In this document: piece after piece, positions 14,227-22,208 of the stretch
Layout: each line of letters starts with the position of its first letter
How positions within the stretch are numbered: position 1 is the stretch's first letter
NCBI GenBank assembly: GCA_036267635.1
Contig: DATAVR010000033.1
Location: 1 to 64,000 of the forward strand
Reading direction: 5' to 3'
DNA from: JADGRB01 sp036267635
Lineage (GTDB): Bacteria > Myxococcota_A > Polyangia > Fen-1088
Length of the DNA: 64,000 nt
Program-made: the position numbers and the translations under genes
The notes under the pieces: model-generated
The model's database searches: none
What the model saw: the letters and a program-made list of their open reading frames with translations, nothing else
What the model was told of the DNA's origin: nothing

Positions 14227-15267
14227 TCAATTGCTGGTCGTCGTCACGTTTGCCACCGGAAACTGAATGCTTCCCATGCCGCCGCCGACCTCGACGTTGA
14301 TGTGGACCGACGCCAGGCTCCCCAGGCTCCAACCCTGCTTCGCCCATGCCGCGAAGTGATCGCTGACGGTGACGGTCCCGCATTGCCGCGGCGTGGCCCG
14401 GGTGCTGGTCATGTTGGTCCAACCACCCGTATGACCGGATTCGCAAGCGTTGGCGCCGCCCGTTCCGGTCGTCGTGCTGGTGCTGATGTAGTACATCGCG
14501 CCATCAACCATCACCGAGGTGCTGCCCTTCGGTACGAAGCCGCTGAACGAGTCTTCGTTGATGTACCACTCGACGCAGGGGCTGTGCATCCACCCGTACA
14601 TCCCGATGGACGAGAACGTATTACCGGTGTTTCCCGTTTTTACCTCGGAGAAGTCCGCCGTGATCGTTCCGTAGGTCGTGTAAGCCTTGGCGGTGTTGAA
14701 ATCCAGGCCGAGATGGGCCAGGAAATCCATGCTCTGGTTCCAGGAGGTGGAAAATGCGTGAGCCGTTGGGAAGACGGTGATGCTCCCGCCGGTCCCATTG
14801 GTCCAGATGCCGTAATTGAGGCCGTCGGCCGCGCCGTTGATGTTGGTTCCGGTGTACGTGGTCCCGCCGGTCGGCAAGGTGGCCGTGCAATCGACCGTCG
14901 CGCCTCCGTCGGTGCCGGTGCCGGACCCGCCTGAGCCCGTCGTGCCCGCGGTGCCGGTCGTGCCGCCGTGCCCGGCCGCGCCGCCGGTGCCGATTGTTCC
15001 GCCGGTGCCGGTCGCGCCACCGTGCCCGGCCGTGCCGCCGGCGCCGGTTGTCCCGGCTGCCCCCGTCGTCCCGCCCGAGCCGGTCGTCCCGCCCGCGCCG
15101 GTCGTCCCGCCCGAGCCGGTCGTTCCGCCCGCGCCGGTCGTTCCGCCCGAGCCGGTCGTCCCGCCCTCGCCCCCCGCGCCGGTCGTCGTCCCGGTCATGC
15201 CCCCGGAGCTGCAACCGGCGAGGGCCAAGCACGTCGCGACAGTGGAGAAAAGAACCTTGGATCTCAT
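14227..15267 (-). CDS. Lipoprotein-anchored GH11 endo-1,4-beta-xylanase-like protein
   Basis: The 346-residue protein has lipobox LAGC (Cys19), a spacer of TTGAGG/TTGSGG repeats (about 24-120) and a GH11 jelly-roll from about 128. The nucleophile Glu is E233 (SPCVEWYI, matching PLVEYYI) and the acid/base Glu is E326 (HINVEVGGG), 93 residues apart as in known xylanases. The GTVTVSDHFAAW block matches GTVTTGNHFDAW. The canonical PSI thumb motif is not evident, so specificity may differ. It should cut xylan or a related glycan at the cell surface. The spacer is encoded by 18-base imperfect tandem repeats (about 15010-15180). Confidence 0.75.
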   Translation of the reverse strand: MRSKVLFSTVATCLALAGCSSGGMTGTTTGAGGEGGTTGSGGTTGAGGTTGSGGTTGAGGTTGSGGTTGAAGTTGAGGTAGHGGATGTGGTIGTGGAAGHGGTTGTAGTTGSGGSGTGTDGGATVDCTATLPTGGTTYTGTNINGAADGLNYGIWTNGTGGSITVFPTAHAFSTSWNQSMDFLAHLGLDFNTAKAYTTYGTITADFSEVKTGNTGNTFSSIGMYGWMHSPCVEWYINEDSFSGFVPKGSTSVMVDGAMYYISTSTTTGTGGANACESGHTGGWTNMTSTRATPRQCGTVTVSDHFAAWAKQGWSLGSLASVHINVEVGGGMGSIQFPVANVTTTSN

Positions 15268-15366
15268 GGGAGCTCCTTTGAAAGGACGTAGTCTATTGTC
15301 TCGGCCCAGCCGCGGTTGTCACGGAAAGTTCCCTGACTGACGCGAACGGCCGTCGTTTTGCAAACC

Positions 15367-16839
15367 TCAGGGCGCAGGACAGCTGACGGGCACGGTCGTC
15401 GTGTCGTGATGATACACGCCGTCGCTGGTCTCGTAGAGCGTCCCGAAGGTCTGGTCGCCGCCGTAGCCGATGGCAATCACGCCGGTGGTGGCGTAGGCGG
15501 ACGCGTACGGGTTCACGTTGTTCCCCCACCGCCACATGGTGCCGTCGCCACGCAGAGCGGCGAACGCGCCGTATCCCGGCTCGAGATCTTTGACGTCGTC
15601 GATCGCCGCGCCGTTCTCGTCGACCACCAGCGACGGACTGGCGACGGGGCTGGCGGAGCTGTTGACTCCCGCGGCGCCCAGCACATTGGAGCCCCAGCAG
15701 CGAATGTTCGCGCCATCCAGCGCGCAGACGGTCGCGTCGTCGTAGTTGGTCGTGCCCGTGCTCCCGACCGCCGCGAGGGCGAGGGAGGTCGGATTCGTCA
15801 GCCCGCCCACCTTCACCGGATATTGGTGGTTGGTCGTGTCCCCTTGGCCGAGCTCGTCCGCGCCGGCGTAGCCCCAGCACCAGATCTCCTTCGCCGACGT
15901 CCCTTCGCGCAGAACGCAGGCCTGACGATTTCCCAGCACCGCCTGATCGACGCCGGTCAGCGCGTTCGTTCCGTCGACGGTGATGAGCTGCGCCGATCCG
16001 GTGTGGAGGGTCGTGCCGTCGTTGACCATCCAGCTGAGGTCGCCCCAGCAATAAAGCTGGCCGGCGGTGGTCACGGCGCACATCGCGGTGCCGTAGTCGC
16101 CATGAGCCATCGCGGCCACGTTCGTGAGCGCCGTGCCGCCGGTCGCGACCACCGGCGTCGCGCGAAAGGTCACGCTGCTGGCTGTCGTCGTGCCGTTCCC
16201 CAGCTGACCCACCGCGGCCTTGCTGGTCATCGTGACCCAACACTTCACCGTCCCGTTGGAGAGCGCCGCGCAGCCCGCTCCTTCGTAGTTGTTGTCTTGC
16301 AGGCTGACCACGCCGGTCAGCGGCATCCCGGTCGCGTCGTCGAGGACGACCATCGAGCCGGTGAAGTAGATGAGCGAGCTGTCGGTCCGCTCGAGGTAGC
16401 CGCTCGAGAGCTTCTCGATGCAGCTGGTGGCCGCGCCGCCCTGTCCACCGGACCCCGCGGCGCCCTTTCCCGCGGTCCCAGCGGCCCCTGACGTACCGCC
16501 GCCGGAAGCTCTCCCCGCAGCTCCTCCCATCCCCGCCGCTCCGGAGGTCCCGGCAGAGGCTCCCGCAGCGCCACCGCCAGCGCCTCCGCCAGCGCCGGCC
16601 GCGCCTGTTGCTCCCGTCGCGCCACCGGCTGCTCCTCCGGCTGCTCCTCCGGCTGCGCCACCGCCTGCTCCTCCGGCGATATGTCCGCCGGCGCCCGCGT
16701 TTCCCCCGGAGCCGGCGTCTCGGCTAGCGTTCGAACCGCCGCCGCACCCAACTGCGACACTCCCCACGATCGCCATCCCCAACACCAGCCTGGCCTGCAC
16801 CGAGGCTGCCAGCGCGACGCGCATCTTCATCCGTCCCAT
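15367..16839 (-). CDS. Gly-stalk lipoprotein with RCC1-like beta-propeller
   Basis: From ATG 16839 the product is about 490 residues: signal peptide with lipobox AVGC (Cys32), an AAGGAAGG-type spacer to about 130, then RCC1-like blades. Recurring blade features include CALSNGTVKCW, CAVTTAGQLYCWGDL, CVLREG with WCWGYAGADELGQGD, and CALDGANIRCWGSN, each with a Cys/Trp-Gly signature. Such bacterial RCC1 lipoproteins are frequent in this phylum; their ligands are unknown. Longer readings of this frame (to 18183) are shadow over the PhyH gene. The spacer DNA has 12-base repeats near 16590-16680. ATG 16830 is an alternative start. Confidence 0.76.
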   Translation of the reverse strand: MGRMKMRVALAASVQARLVLGMAIVGSVAVGCGGGSNASRDAGSGGNAGAGGHIAGGAGGGAAGGAAGGAAGGATGATGAAGAGGGAGGGAAGASAGTSGAAGMGGAAGRASGGGTSGAAGTAGKGAAGSGGQGGAATSCIEKLSSGYLERTDSSLIYFTGSMVVLDDATGMPLTGVVSLQDNNYEGAGCAALSNGTVKCWVTMTSKAAVGQLGNGTTTASSVTFRATPVVATGGTALTNVAAMAHGDYGTAMCAVTTAGQLYCWGDLSWMVNDGTTLHTGSAQLITVDGTNALTGVDQAVLGNRQACVLREGTSAKEIWCWGYAGADELGQGDTTNHQYPVKVGGLTNPTSLALAAVGSTGTTNYDDATVCALDGANIRCWGSNVLGAAGVNSSASPVASPSLVVDENGAAIDDVKDLEPGYGAFAALRGDGTMWRWGNNVNPYASAYATTGVIAIGYGGDQTFGTLYETSDGVYHHDTTTVPVSCPAP

Positions 16840-16883
16840 CCCCTTCCCATCGCTCGTTGGGTATCGCGAACGTCGCGAGCACG

Positions 16884-17738
16884 TCAAGAATGGCGCGGTG
16901 GGGGGCCGCCTGTTTCGTTCTCCAGCCGCGTGAGCCAGTAGTCGACGTCGAAGGCCGCGTCGCCGGTCATCGAGCGCCAAAGCCGGATCCGGTTGGCGAT
17001 CTCCAGGCGGACCTCGTGTCCGTACCAGCGGTGATCGTGGCTCAGGATCCGGCCGATCTCGGGGTCGTCCAGATCGCGCGTGTCCCAGGTGAGGCGCTGG
17101 GGAGCGCTCGGTCCGAGGCGGAGCTTGAACATCGTGCGCGGGCGGCCGGTCAGGTTCGGTTGGCCGCAGTGCCAGATCCCGTGATGGCAGACGAGCAGCG
17201 AGCCGGCCGGGCACTCCATCGCCATCTGACCCACGAAGTTTTGGTAGCGGGCGATGGCGGCCTCGTTGACGCGGCGGAGGTGGCTGCCGGGCAGGACCAT
17301 CGTCCCGCCCATCGGGCGAGGCGTTTCGTGCGGAAAAAAGAACAGCTGGATGTCGAAGGCGGTCCGTCGCGGATCGAGGATCGCGTCGGCGTGCCAGGGC
17401 TGGCTCGAGCGCTGGTTGGCGGCGATCACGTGCGCGTAGTGGTGGTCGTAGCGCGGGTCCGGTCCCAGCAGGCTCCGGACGACGGCCGACACGGCCGGCA
17501 ATTCCACCAGCGCAGCGAGCGCTGGCCAGTCGCGAAACAGACCGGCGAGCGGCCGCCCGGCCCAGGTTCGCGCCGGACTGCCCGGCGCGGCGCCGAAGGA
17601 CGAGGTCGGGCCGCCCGCGGCGAGCTCCCGGGAAACGGCCTCCGAGAGCGCCGCCGGCACGAGCGCGTCGAAGCGGAGGTAGCCGTCGGCGACGAACGCG
17701 GCAACCTGCTTGCTGGTGAGCGGTGGGGTTTCGTCCAC
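16884..17738 (-). CDS. Phytanoyl-CoA dioxygenase (PhyH) family 2-oxoglutarate/Fe(II) oxygenase
   Basis: This 284-residue enzyme has the jelly-roll iron site H116-x-D118 (PWHADA) and a distal His at H190 (GIWHCGQPN), with R201 (GRPRTM) positioned to bind 2-oxoglutarate. Other PhyH marks are LFFFPHETPRPMGGTMVLPGSH at 132-153. It should hydroxylate a small molecule or lipid using oxygen and 2-oxoglutarate; the substrate is not predictable. Start is GTG 17738, two bases after the stop of the small upstream gene, so the two are probably co-translated. Confidence 0.82.
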   Translation of the reverse strand: MDETPPLTSKQVAAFVADGYLRFDALVPAALSEAVSRELAAGGPTSSFGAAPGSPARTWAGRPLAGLFRDWPALAALVELPAVSAVVRSLLGPDPRYDHHYAHVIAANQRSSQPWHADAILDPRRTAFDIQLFFFPHETPRPMGGTMVLPGSHLRRVNEAAIARYQNFVGQMAMECPAGSLLVCHHGIWHCGQPNLTGRPRTMFKLRLGPSAPQRLTWDTRDLDDPEIGRILSHDHRWYGHEVRLEIANRIRLWRSMTGDAAFDVDYWLTRLENETGGPPPRHS

Positions 17739-17740
17739 GC

Positions 17741-18010
17741 TCAGATCTCCACCAGCTTCTCGAGCACGAACTCGTACGGGAGAAAGCCGGTGTCGTGCTC
17801 GGCGCCGCGGGGCGCCGCCTGGAGGTGCGGGAGCTGGATGACCCGCCAGCCGTCGCGCATGGCGGCGAGCACCGACGGGTAGGGCGGCTCTGCGCCGTCG
17901 CCGGCCATGTGGACCTGGCGTCCGGTCCCGTCGAAGATCGACCAGGCCCCGACGTCGCTCTCCGGGCTGGAGGTGGTCGCGTAGAGGACCAGGACCTGCT
18001 GCCGGAGCAT
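17741..18010 (-). CDS. Small conserved-looking protein coupled to the PhyH gene
   Basis: The 89-residue product (from ATG 18010) starts LRQQVLVLYATTSSPESDVG and has YPSVLAAMRDGWRVIQLP and a C-terminal LPYEFVLEKLVEI, with no signal peptide or membrane helix. The frame is open upstream to 18322, but that part lies opposite another gene. It ends two bases before the PhyH start. The tight coupling suggests a partner or auxiliary protein for the oxygenase, which is inference. I do not recognise the family by name. Confidence 0.6.
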   Translation of the reverse strand: MLRQQVLVLYATTSSPESDVGAWSIFDGTGRQVHMAGDGAEPPYPSVLAAMRDGWRVIQLPHLQAAPRGAEHDTGFLPYEFVLEKLVEI

Positions 18011-18118
18011 GCGCCTAGTGTGACACGGTCGGGATTTGCTCGGGACTGGTCGGGATTGTGCCTGGAGCATGCTCGCGACGCTGAACGGCCGCGCGGAACC
18101 AAAACGAGGGCGGGGTGT

Positions 18119-18766
18119 ATGGTTGTGCCCATGAAGATCCTCGTCCTCGGCGCCTCGCGCGGGACCGGCGCTCTTTGTGTCAAGGCCGCGCTGGCGAAGG
18201 GTCATTCGGTGAGCGCGTTTTCGCGCACGCCCGCCAGGCTCGACGTCACGCACCCGGCGCTGACGAAGATCGCGGGCGACTTCCACGACGCCGCCTCGGT
18301 GCAGAGCGCGGTGGCCGGTCACGACGCGGTGATCATCTGCGCGTCGCCGCGGTCATTGGGCGCGATCAAAGAGAAGCCCGACTATTTCTCGCGCGGCACG
18401 AAGCACGCCATCGACGCCATGAAACAGCAAGGCGTGAGGCGCCTGGTGGTCCTCACCGCCCACGGCGTCGGAGACAGCAAGTCCGCGGCGAGCTGGTTCC
18501 AGCGGACGGTCCTCATCGACGGTCTTTTGAAGGGTTTCTTTCGCGATCACGAGGTGCAGGAGCGCCTGACCGAAGAGAGCGGCCTCGACTACGTCATCGC
18601 GCGCCCCATGCGGCTCACCAACGGCCAGGCAAAAGGGAAGTACGTGCGCACCGAAGCGGCGACCGGCATGCCCTCGACGATCTCCCGCGCCGATGTCGCC
18701 GACTTCCTGGTCGAAGCGTGTGAGTCGCCGGCCTGGGTGGGCAAGCGCGTGCACCTGGGCGGGTGA
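18119..18766 (+). CDS. NAD(P)-binding Rossmann-fold protein (atypical SDR, NmrA/BVR-B-like)
   Basis: The 215-residue product has the dinucleotide motif GASRGTGAL near residues 11-19 (counting from ATG 18119), then FSRTPARLD, GDFHDAASVQSAV and HDAVIICASP, and a later RPMRLTNGQAKG strand. This is the layout of atypical short-chain dehydrogenases such as biliverdin reductase B and NmrA-like proteins, most of which bind NAD(P)H and reduce or sense small molecules. ATG 18131 (MKILVLG) is the more family-like start, but GAGGGCGGGG is better spaced for ATG 18119. It is divergent from the PhyH pair with about 110 bases between. Confidence 0.8.
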   Translation: MVVPMKILVLGASRGTGALCVKAALAKGHSVSAFSRTPARLDVTHPALTKIAGDFHDAASVQSAVAGHDAVIICASPRSLGAIKEKPDYFSRGTKHAIDAMKQQGVRRLVVLTAHGVGDSKSAASWFQRTVLIDGLLKGFFRDHEVQERLTEESGLDYVIARPMRLTNGQAKGKYVRTEAATGMPSTISRADVADFLVEACESPAWVGKRVHLGG

Positions 18767-18777
18767 CAGGCGCCTGC

Positions 18778-19392
18778 TCAGGGGCGCGTGCGGAACCAAC
18801 CGGCGATGCTCCAGCGCTCGCGAGTGGCCTTCTTCGCTTCGTGCGGCGTCTCGGCGCTCATGAAGAGCACCAGCGTCCCGCCCTCCGGGGAGAGCGTCAG
18901 CCGAGGGCGCTCGTGCGCGTCGTAAATCACGAGCTCGCCGCCCGCGTCTGCCGGCCACTCCGCGTTGAGATAGATCACCGCCGAGACGACCCTGGCGTTG
19001 GAGTGGCGGTGACGATCGACGTGGGTCCCGTAGGAGGCGCCCACCGGGTAGTGGGCATAGTGAGCCTCGAACGAGTCGAGCCCCAGGAAGAGCTCGCGGT
19101 TGAGCGAGCGCCGCAATCCGTCCATCCAGCGCATGAAGGTCTGCCCGCCGGGCATGCTCGCGTCGAGCCAGCAGAGCGAGCCGCCGCGGACGGCGCTCTC
19201 TTGCAGCGCGCCGTCGCCGTCACCGCGACCGACGCGCGCCGCGAAGAAGGCGTCGTCCGCCAACAGCTGTTCGGCTTCGCCCCGCAGCCTCTGCCAGCCC
19301 TCCTTGGCCATTGCTCCGGGCGACACGAAGTACCCGTGCTCGGCCAACGCCAGCGCTGCCGGCCGCCAGTCGCTCTCCTCGTCCGCCGACAC
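18778..19392 (-). CDS. 2-oxoglutarate/Fe(II) oxygenase of the prolyl 4-hydroxylase type
   Basis: The 204-residue protein contains the P4H core: H124-x-D126 (YGTHVDRHR), distal H184 (TPHEAKK) and a basic residue for 2-oxoglutarate (K188 or R191). Family blocks SAVIYLNAEW, GGELVIY and TLVLFMSAETPHE lie in order. Bacterial members hydroxylate prolines or free small molecules; the substrate is unknown. It lies 16 bases downstream of the next small gene (19409-19747) and is probably co-transcribed with it. It converges on the Rossmann-fold gene with an 11-base gap. Confidence 0.82.
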   Translation of the reverse strand: MSADEESDWRPAALALAEHGYFVSPGAMAKEGWQRLRGEAEQLLADDAFFAARVGRGDGDGALQESAVRGGSLCWLDASMPGGQTFMRWMDGLRRSLNRELFLGLDSFEAHYAHYPVGASYGTHVDRHRHSNARVVSAVIYLNAEWPADAGGELVIYDAHERPRLTLSPEGGTLVLFMSAETPHEAKKATRERWSIAGWFRTRP

Positions 19393-19408
19393 CGGCGGGG
19401 AGCATAGG

Positions 19409-19747
19409 CTATCGAACGAGCGCGAGGAGCTTGATCAGCCGCTCGGCGCGCGGCGTGAAGATGGAGGGATCGGGCGACCGGCGATCCGATTCGTGCTCCA
19501 GGTCCCCGACGAGCCCGGCGAGGATCTTCCGATCTGGCCCGCTGAACATGGGCGCCATACGTCCGACCTGCTCTCGGACGACCGCCAAGACCTTGCTCAT
19601 GACGTGGTGCTGGCCAGCGGCGGTCAGCGTGTCGAGCGTCGCCAGCATGTCGCCCAAGACGGCGACCTGCCAGGACGCGGACGGATAGTCTTCGCCATCC
19701 CGCCAGCGTTCGGCAGGCGGTTTCGGGGCACGCGGCATGAAGCTCAT
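19409..19747 (-). CDS. Hypothetical helical protein
   Basis: From ATG 19747 the product is 112 residues, starting SFMPRAPKPPAERWRDGEDY. It is mainly amphipathic helices (VAVLGDMLATLDTLTAAGQ, VMSKVLAVVREQVGRM, RKILAGLVGDLEHESD) and ends LIKLLALVR. No signal peptide, membrane segment or metal motif is seen. The frame stays open to 19861, but no better start is evident. It is followed closely by the P4H-type oxygenase gene. Not recognised. Confidence 0.5.
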   Translation of the reverse strand: MSFMPRAPKPPAERWRDGEDYPSASWQVAVLGDMLATLDTLTAAGQHHVMSKVLAVVREQVGRMAPMFSGPDRKILAGLVGDLEHESDRRSPDPSIFTPRAERLIKLLALVR

Positions 19748-19842
19748 CCGGATCGAGGCTCCTGGTCTCGGCAAGATTTGCGCGGAGCTTGAGGTCGCGA
19801 TCGCGGCGTCAAGATCGGCTGTCACAGCTCCGATAAGAGGAT

Positions 19843-21000
19843 GTGCTCCGCGCTGCGCCAACCGGGAGGGCCCTCGCCCTGGCAGGGAGCCTGCTGCTGG
19901 CGGCCCCGCTCGGCTGCGCCAACCGCGGGATGGAGGCCCCGGCGGACGTCACCGCGACGGGGGCTGGCTCGGATGGGGGGATCGCCGCCAGGGACGCAGA
20001 TCTGGATGGCCAGACGGCCTCCGGCGGAGGAGGCGGGATCGCGGGGACAGGCGGGGCAGCCGGAACCGGCGGCGCTGGCGGTTCGGGTGCGGGTGGCGCG
20101 GGCGCGGGTGGCGCGGGTTCGGGTGGCGCGGGTTCGGGTGGCGCGGGCGCGGGTGGTACGGGCGGGGGCGGAGCCGGCGGGGGCGGCGCCGGCGGCGGCG
20201 CTGGTCGCACCAGCACCGGTGGCGCGGGCGGATCGGGCGCGGGTGGGGCCGGCGGCTCCAGCGTGGGCGGCGCGGGTGGGCAAAGCGGTGGCAGCGGTGG
20301 CAGCGGCAGCAGCGGTGGATCGGCCGGCTCCAGCGCGGGTGGGGCCGGCGGCCAGTCTCTTCCGCCGCTCTTCGCTTACTACCCGTTCGATCAGACGAGC
20401 GGCCCGGCGATCCCGGACGCATCCGGCAACGGTCACGCCGGGACGCTGGCGGGCACCGCCACCTTCCCGGCGGGGATGATCGGCAACGGGCTCGGCCTGC
20501 CCGGCGTGAGCGGCGACTACGTCGCGCTGCCGGGCGCGCTCCTGCAGGCGGTGACGAACGTGACGATCGCCGTATGGGTCAACGTCCACACCGACCAGAC
20601 CTGGCAGCGCATCTTCGATTTCGGCGCCAGCACGAACGTCTACATGTTCTTCTCCCCGCACGCTGGAGGGACCAACGTCGCGCGGTTCGCCATCACCACC
20701 GGCGGCAACGCCGCCGAACAGCACCTCGACGCGGCCGCCGTCCTGCCCGTCGGCAGCTGGACGCACGTGGCGATCGTGCTCGGGGCCGGCGGCGGCACCC
20801 TCTATCTCAACGGCGCGTCGGTCGCCACCAACGCTGCTCTCGCGCTTCGGCCGGCCGACCTCGGCGCGGCGGCCAACAACTGGCTCGGCCGTTCGCAATT
20901 CACCGCCGACCCGGCGTTCAACGGCGAGATCGACGACCTGCGCATCTATAACAGCGCGCTGACGGCTGGCCAGATCACGACGATCTACAACGCCCGCTGA
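19843..21000 (+). CDS. Gly-stalk lipoprotein with LamG (laminin-G-like) domain
   Basis: A stop just upstream (834-836) forces the start to GTG 19843; the AAGAGG in front is close (about 2 bases). The 385-residue product has lipobox PLGC (Cys25), a very long GAGGAG/GSGGAG spacer (about 60-165) and a LamG_3-type jelly-roll (YYPFDQTSG, DASGNGHAG, VALPGALLQAVTNVTIAVWV, WTHVAIVLGAGGGTLYLNG, GEIDDLRIYNSALTAGQI). Such modules bind glycans or surface proteins. The spacer DNA is a long near-perfect repeat of GGTGGCGCGGG-like units (about 20080-20170). Confidence 0.76.
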   Translation: MLRAAPTGRALALAGSLLLAAPLGCANRGMEAPADVTATGAGSDGGIAARDADLDGQTASGGGGGIAGTGGAAGTGGAGGSGAGGAGAGGAGSGGAGSGGAGAGGTGGGGAGGGGAGGGAGRTSTGGAGGSGAGGAGGSSVGGAGGQSGGSGGSGSSGGSAGSSAGGAGGQSLPPLFAYYPFDQTSGPAIPDASGNGHAGTLAGTATFPAGMIGNGLGLPGVSGDYVALPGALLQAVTNVTIAVWVNVHTDQTWQRIFDFGASTNVYMFFSPHAGGTNVARFAITTGGNAAEQHLDAAAVLPVGSWTHVAIVLGAGGGTLYLNGASVATNAALALRPADLGAAANNWLGRSQFTADPAFNGEIDDLRIYNSALTAGQITTIYNAR

Positions 21001-21055
21001 CCGCAACGCCGCGGACGCAACGTCCGTCGACCGTAGCGCCGGAGCGTATCGAGCC

Positions 21056-21244
21056 TCAATAGTGCGGCGGCTTCTCGTTCGCCACCGGCTCGCTCAGCTG
21101 GGCCAGCTCGGACTTGGTCGAGGTCAGCTCTCGCAGCAGGCCGTCGATGGCCCGTTGTTGGGCGAAGACGACCTCGCTCAGATCGGCGACCTGGCGTTCG
21201 AGATGGGTGTACCGGACCTCCAGGTCCACGAGTCGCGATTCCAT
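21056..21244 (-). CDS. slyX: SlyX family protein
   Basis: The 62-residue product is a charged coiled coil with the SlyX pattern: ESRLVDLEVRYTHLERQVADL, then SEVVFAQQRAIDGLL, ending in the typical PPHY. SlyX proteins are small trimer-forming proteins of unknown function found across proteobacteria. The C-terminal PPHY and the length match the family. It lies alone, divergent from the TPR gene with fewer than 90 bases between the starts. Confidence 0.85.
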   Translation of the reverse strand: MESRLVDLEVRYTHLERQVADLSEVVFAQQRAIDGLLRELTSTKSELAQLSEPVANEKPPHY

Positions 21245-21328
21245 GGTGGACGAACGCTACCACCGCTTGGCGCGGCGGAGTCCCCGGCGAGCGAGGCCCA
21301 CCGGGAATCGCTGCCTCGACTAGGATTG

Positions 21329-22120
21329 ATGCGCACATTGATGCGCACCATGTCGAATGTACGGATCGTTCCGCTCGTCGTGCTGCTGTCGGCGCTGCTC
21401 TCGGCCGCCGGGGCGGCGGCAACACCGACCGCCGCCACGTCCTTGCCGGAGCTGTTGGATCGGCTGGATGCCTTGCACGTGCGTCGCGACGATCCGGCCG
21501 CGCTGGCCGAGGCGCACCGGGTCGCGGACGCCGCGCTCGCCCAGGCCCCCAACGACTACGCCGTCCTCTGGCGCGCGGCCCGCGTCCTGTTCACCGAGAG
21601 CGACACGCCCGCACGATCGAACGACGAGCGGTCCCGCCTGGGCAAGCAGGCGTATGACCTGGCGGAGCGCGCGATCGCCGCCAATCCCAACGACGTCGCG
21701 GGGCAGTACTGGGCCGCGCTGAGCATCGGCAGCTACGCCGAAGGGATGGGGGTCTTTCGCGCCGTGGCCAACGGCATCGAAGGAAAATTCAAGCGGCCGC
21801 TCGAGCGCGCCACCGCTCTCGACGTCAGGTACGACCACGGCAGCGTGCCGGTCGTCTGGGCCGCCTACTATCTGGCGTTGCCCTGGCCGAAGCGCGACCG
21901 CGCCAAGGCCGCCGAACAATTGCGCCTCGCGCTCAAGATCAATCCCGCGAACCTCCGCGCACGCCTCTATCAGGCCCGCATCGCCGCCGACGAGGACCAT
22001 CCCGCCGACGCCAGGGCGCTGCTGGCCGAAATCGCCGCCGCGCCCGTCGGCCGCTACGACCCGCCGGAAGAGCGGCGGGTAAAAAAAGAAGCGCTGGCCA
22101 TGGCGGCCACTCTGCATTAG
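21329..22120 (+). CDS. Exported TPR-type protein
   Basis: Three in-frame ATGs (21329, 21341, 21350) fall in a short direct repeat (TTGATGCGCAC twice). Any of them gives a signal peptide (RIVPLVVLLSALLSAAGAAA) followed by about 230 helical residues with TPR-like pairs: ALAEAHRVADAALAQAPNDYAVLWRAARVL, AYDLAERAIAANPNDVAGQYWAA and AAEQLRLALKINPANLRARLYQARI. The protein is probably periplasmic and binds a partner; it resembles the helical TRAP-associated T-component group. No enzyme motif is seen. Confidence 0.7.
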   Translation: MRTLMRTMSNVRIVPLVVLLSALLSAAGAAATPTAATSLPELLDRLDALHVRRDDPAALAEAHRVADAALAQAPNDYAVLWRAARVLFTESDTPARSNDERSRLGKQAYDLAERAIAANPNDVAGQYWAALSIGSYAEGMGVFRAVANGIEGKFKRPLERATALDVRYDHGSVPVVWAAYYLALPWPKRDRAKAAEQLRLALKINPANLRARLYQARIAADEDHPADARALLAEIAAAPVGRYDPPEERRVKKEALAMAATLH

Positions 22121-22208
22121 CCCGCCCGAGGCCACGCTCACGTTTCGAGGATCGTCGATTCGACGCGGGCGAAATCAGGCTGGGTGCTGACTGTCGCGGT
22201 CAGGACCC

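Noticed and set aside
15010..15180. Regular direct repeats resembling a CRISPR array
   Set aside because: The repeats are contiguous 18-base units without unique spacers and encode the TTGAGG stalk of a lipoprotein.
14816..15340. Long Pro/Val-rich plus-strand ORF
   Set aside because: It is the antisense of the Gly/Thr stalk and start of the GH11-like gene. Gly codons read as Pro on the other strand; there is no signal, ribosome-binding site or family resemblance.
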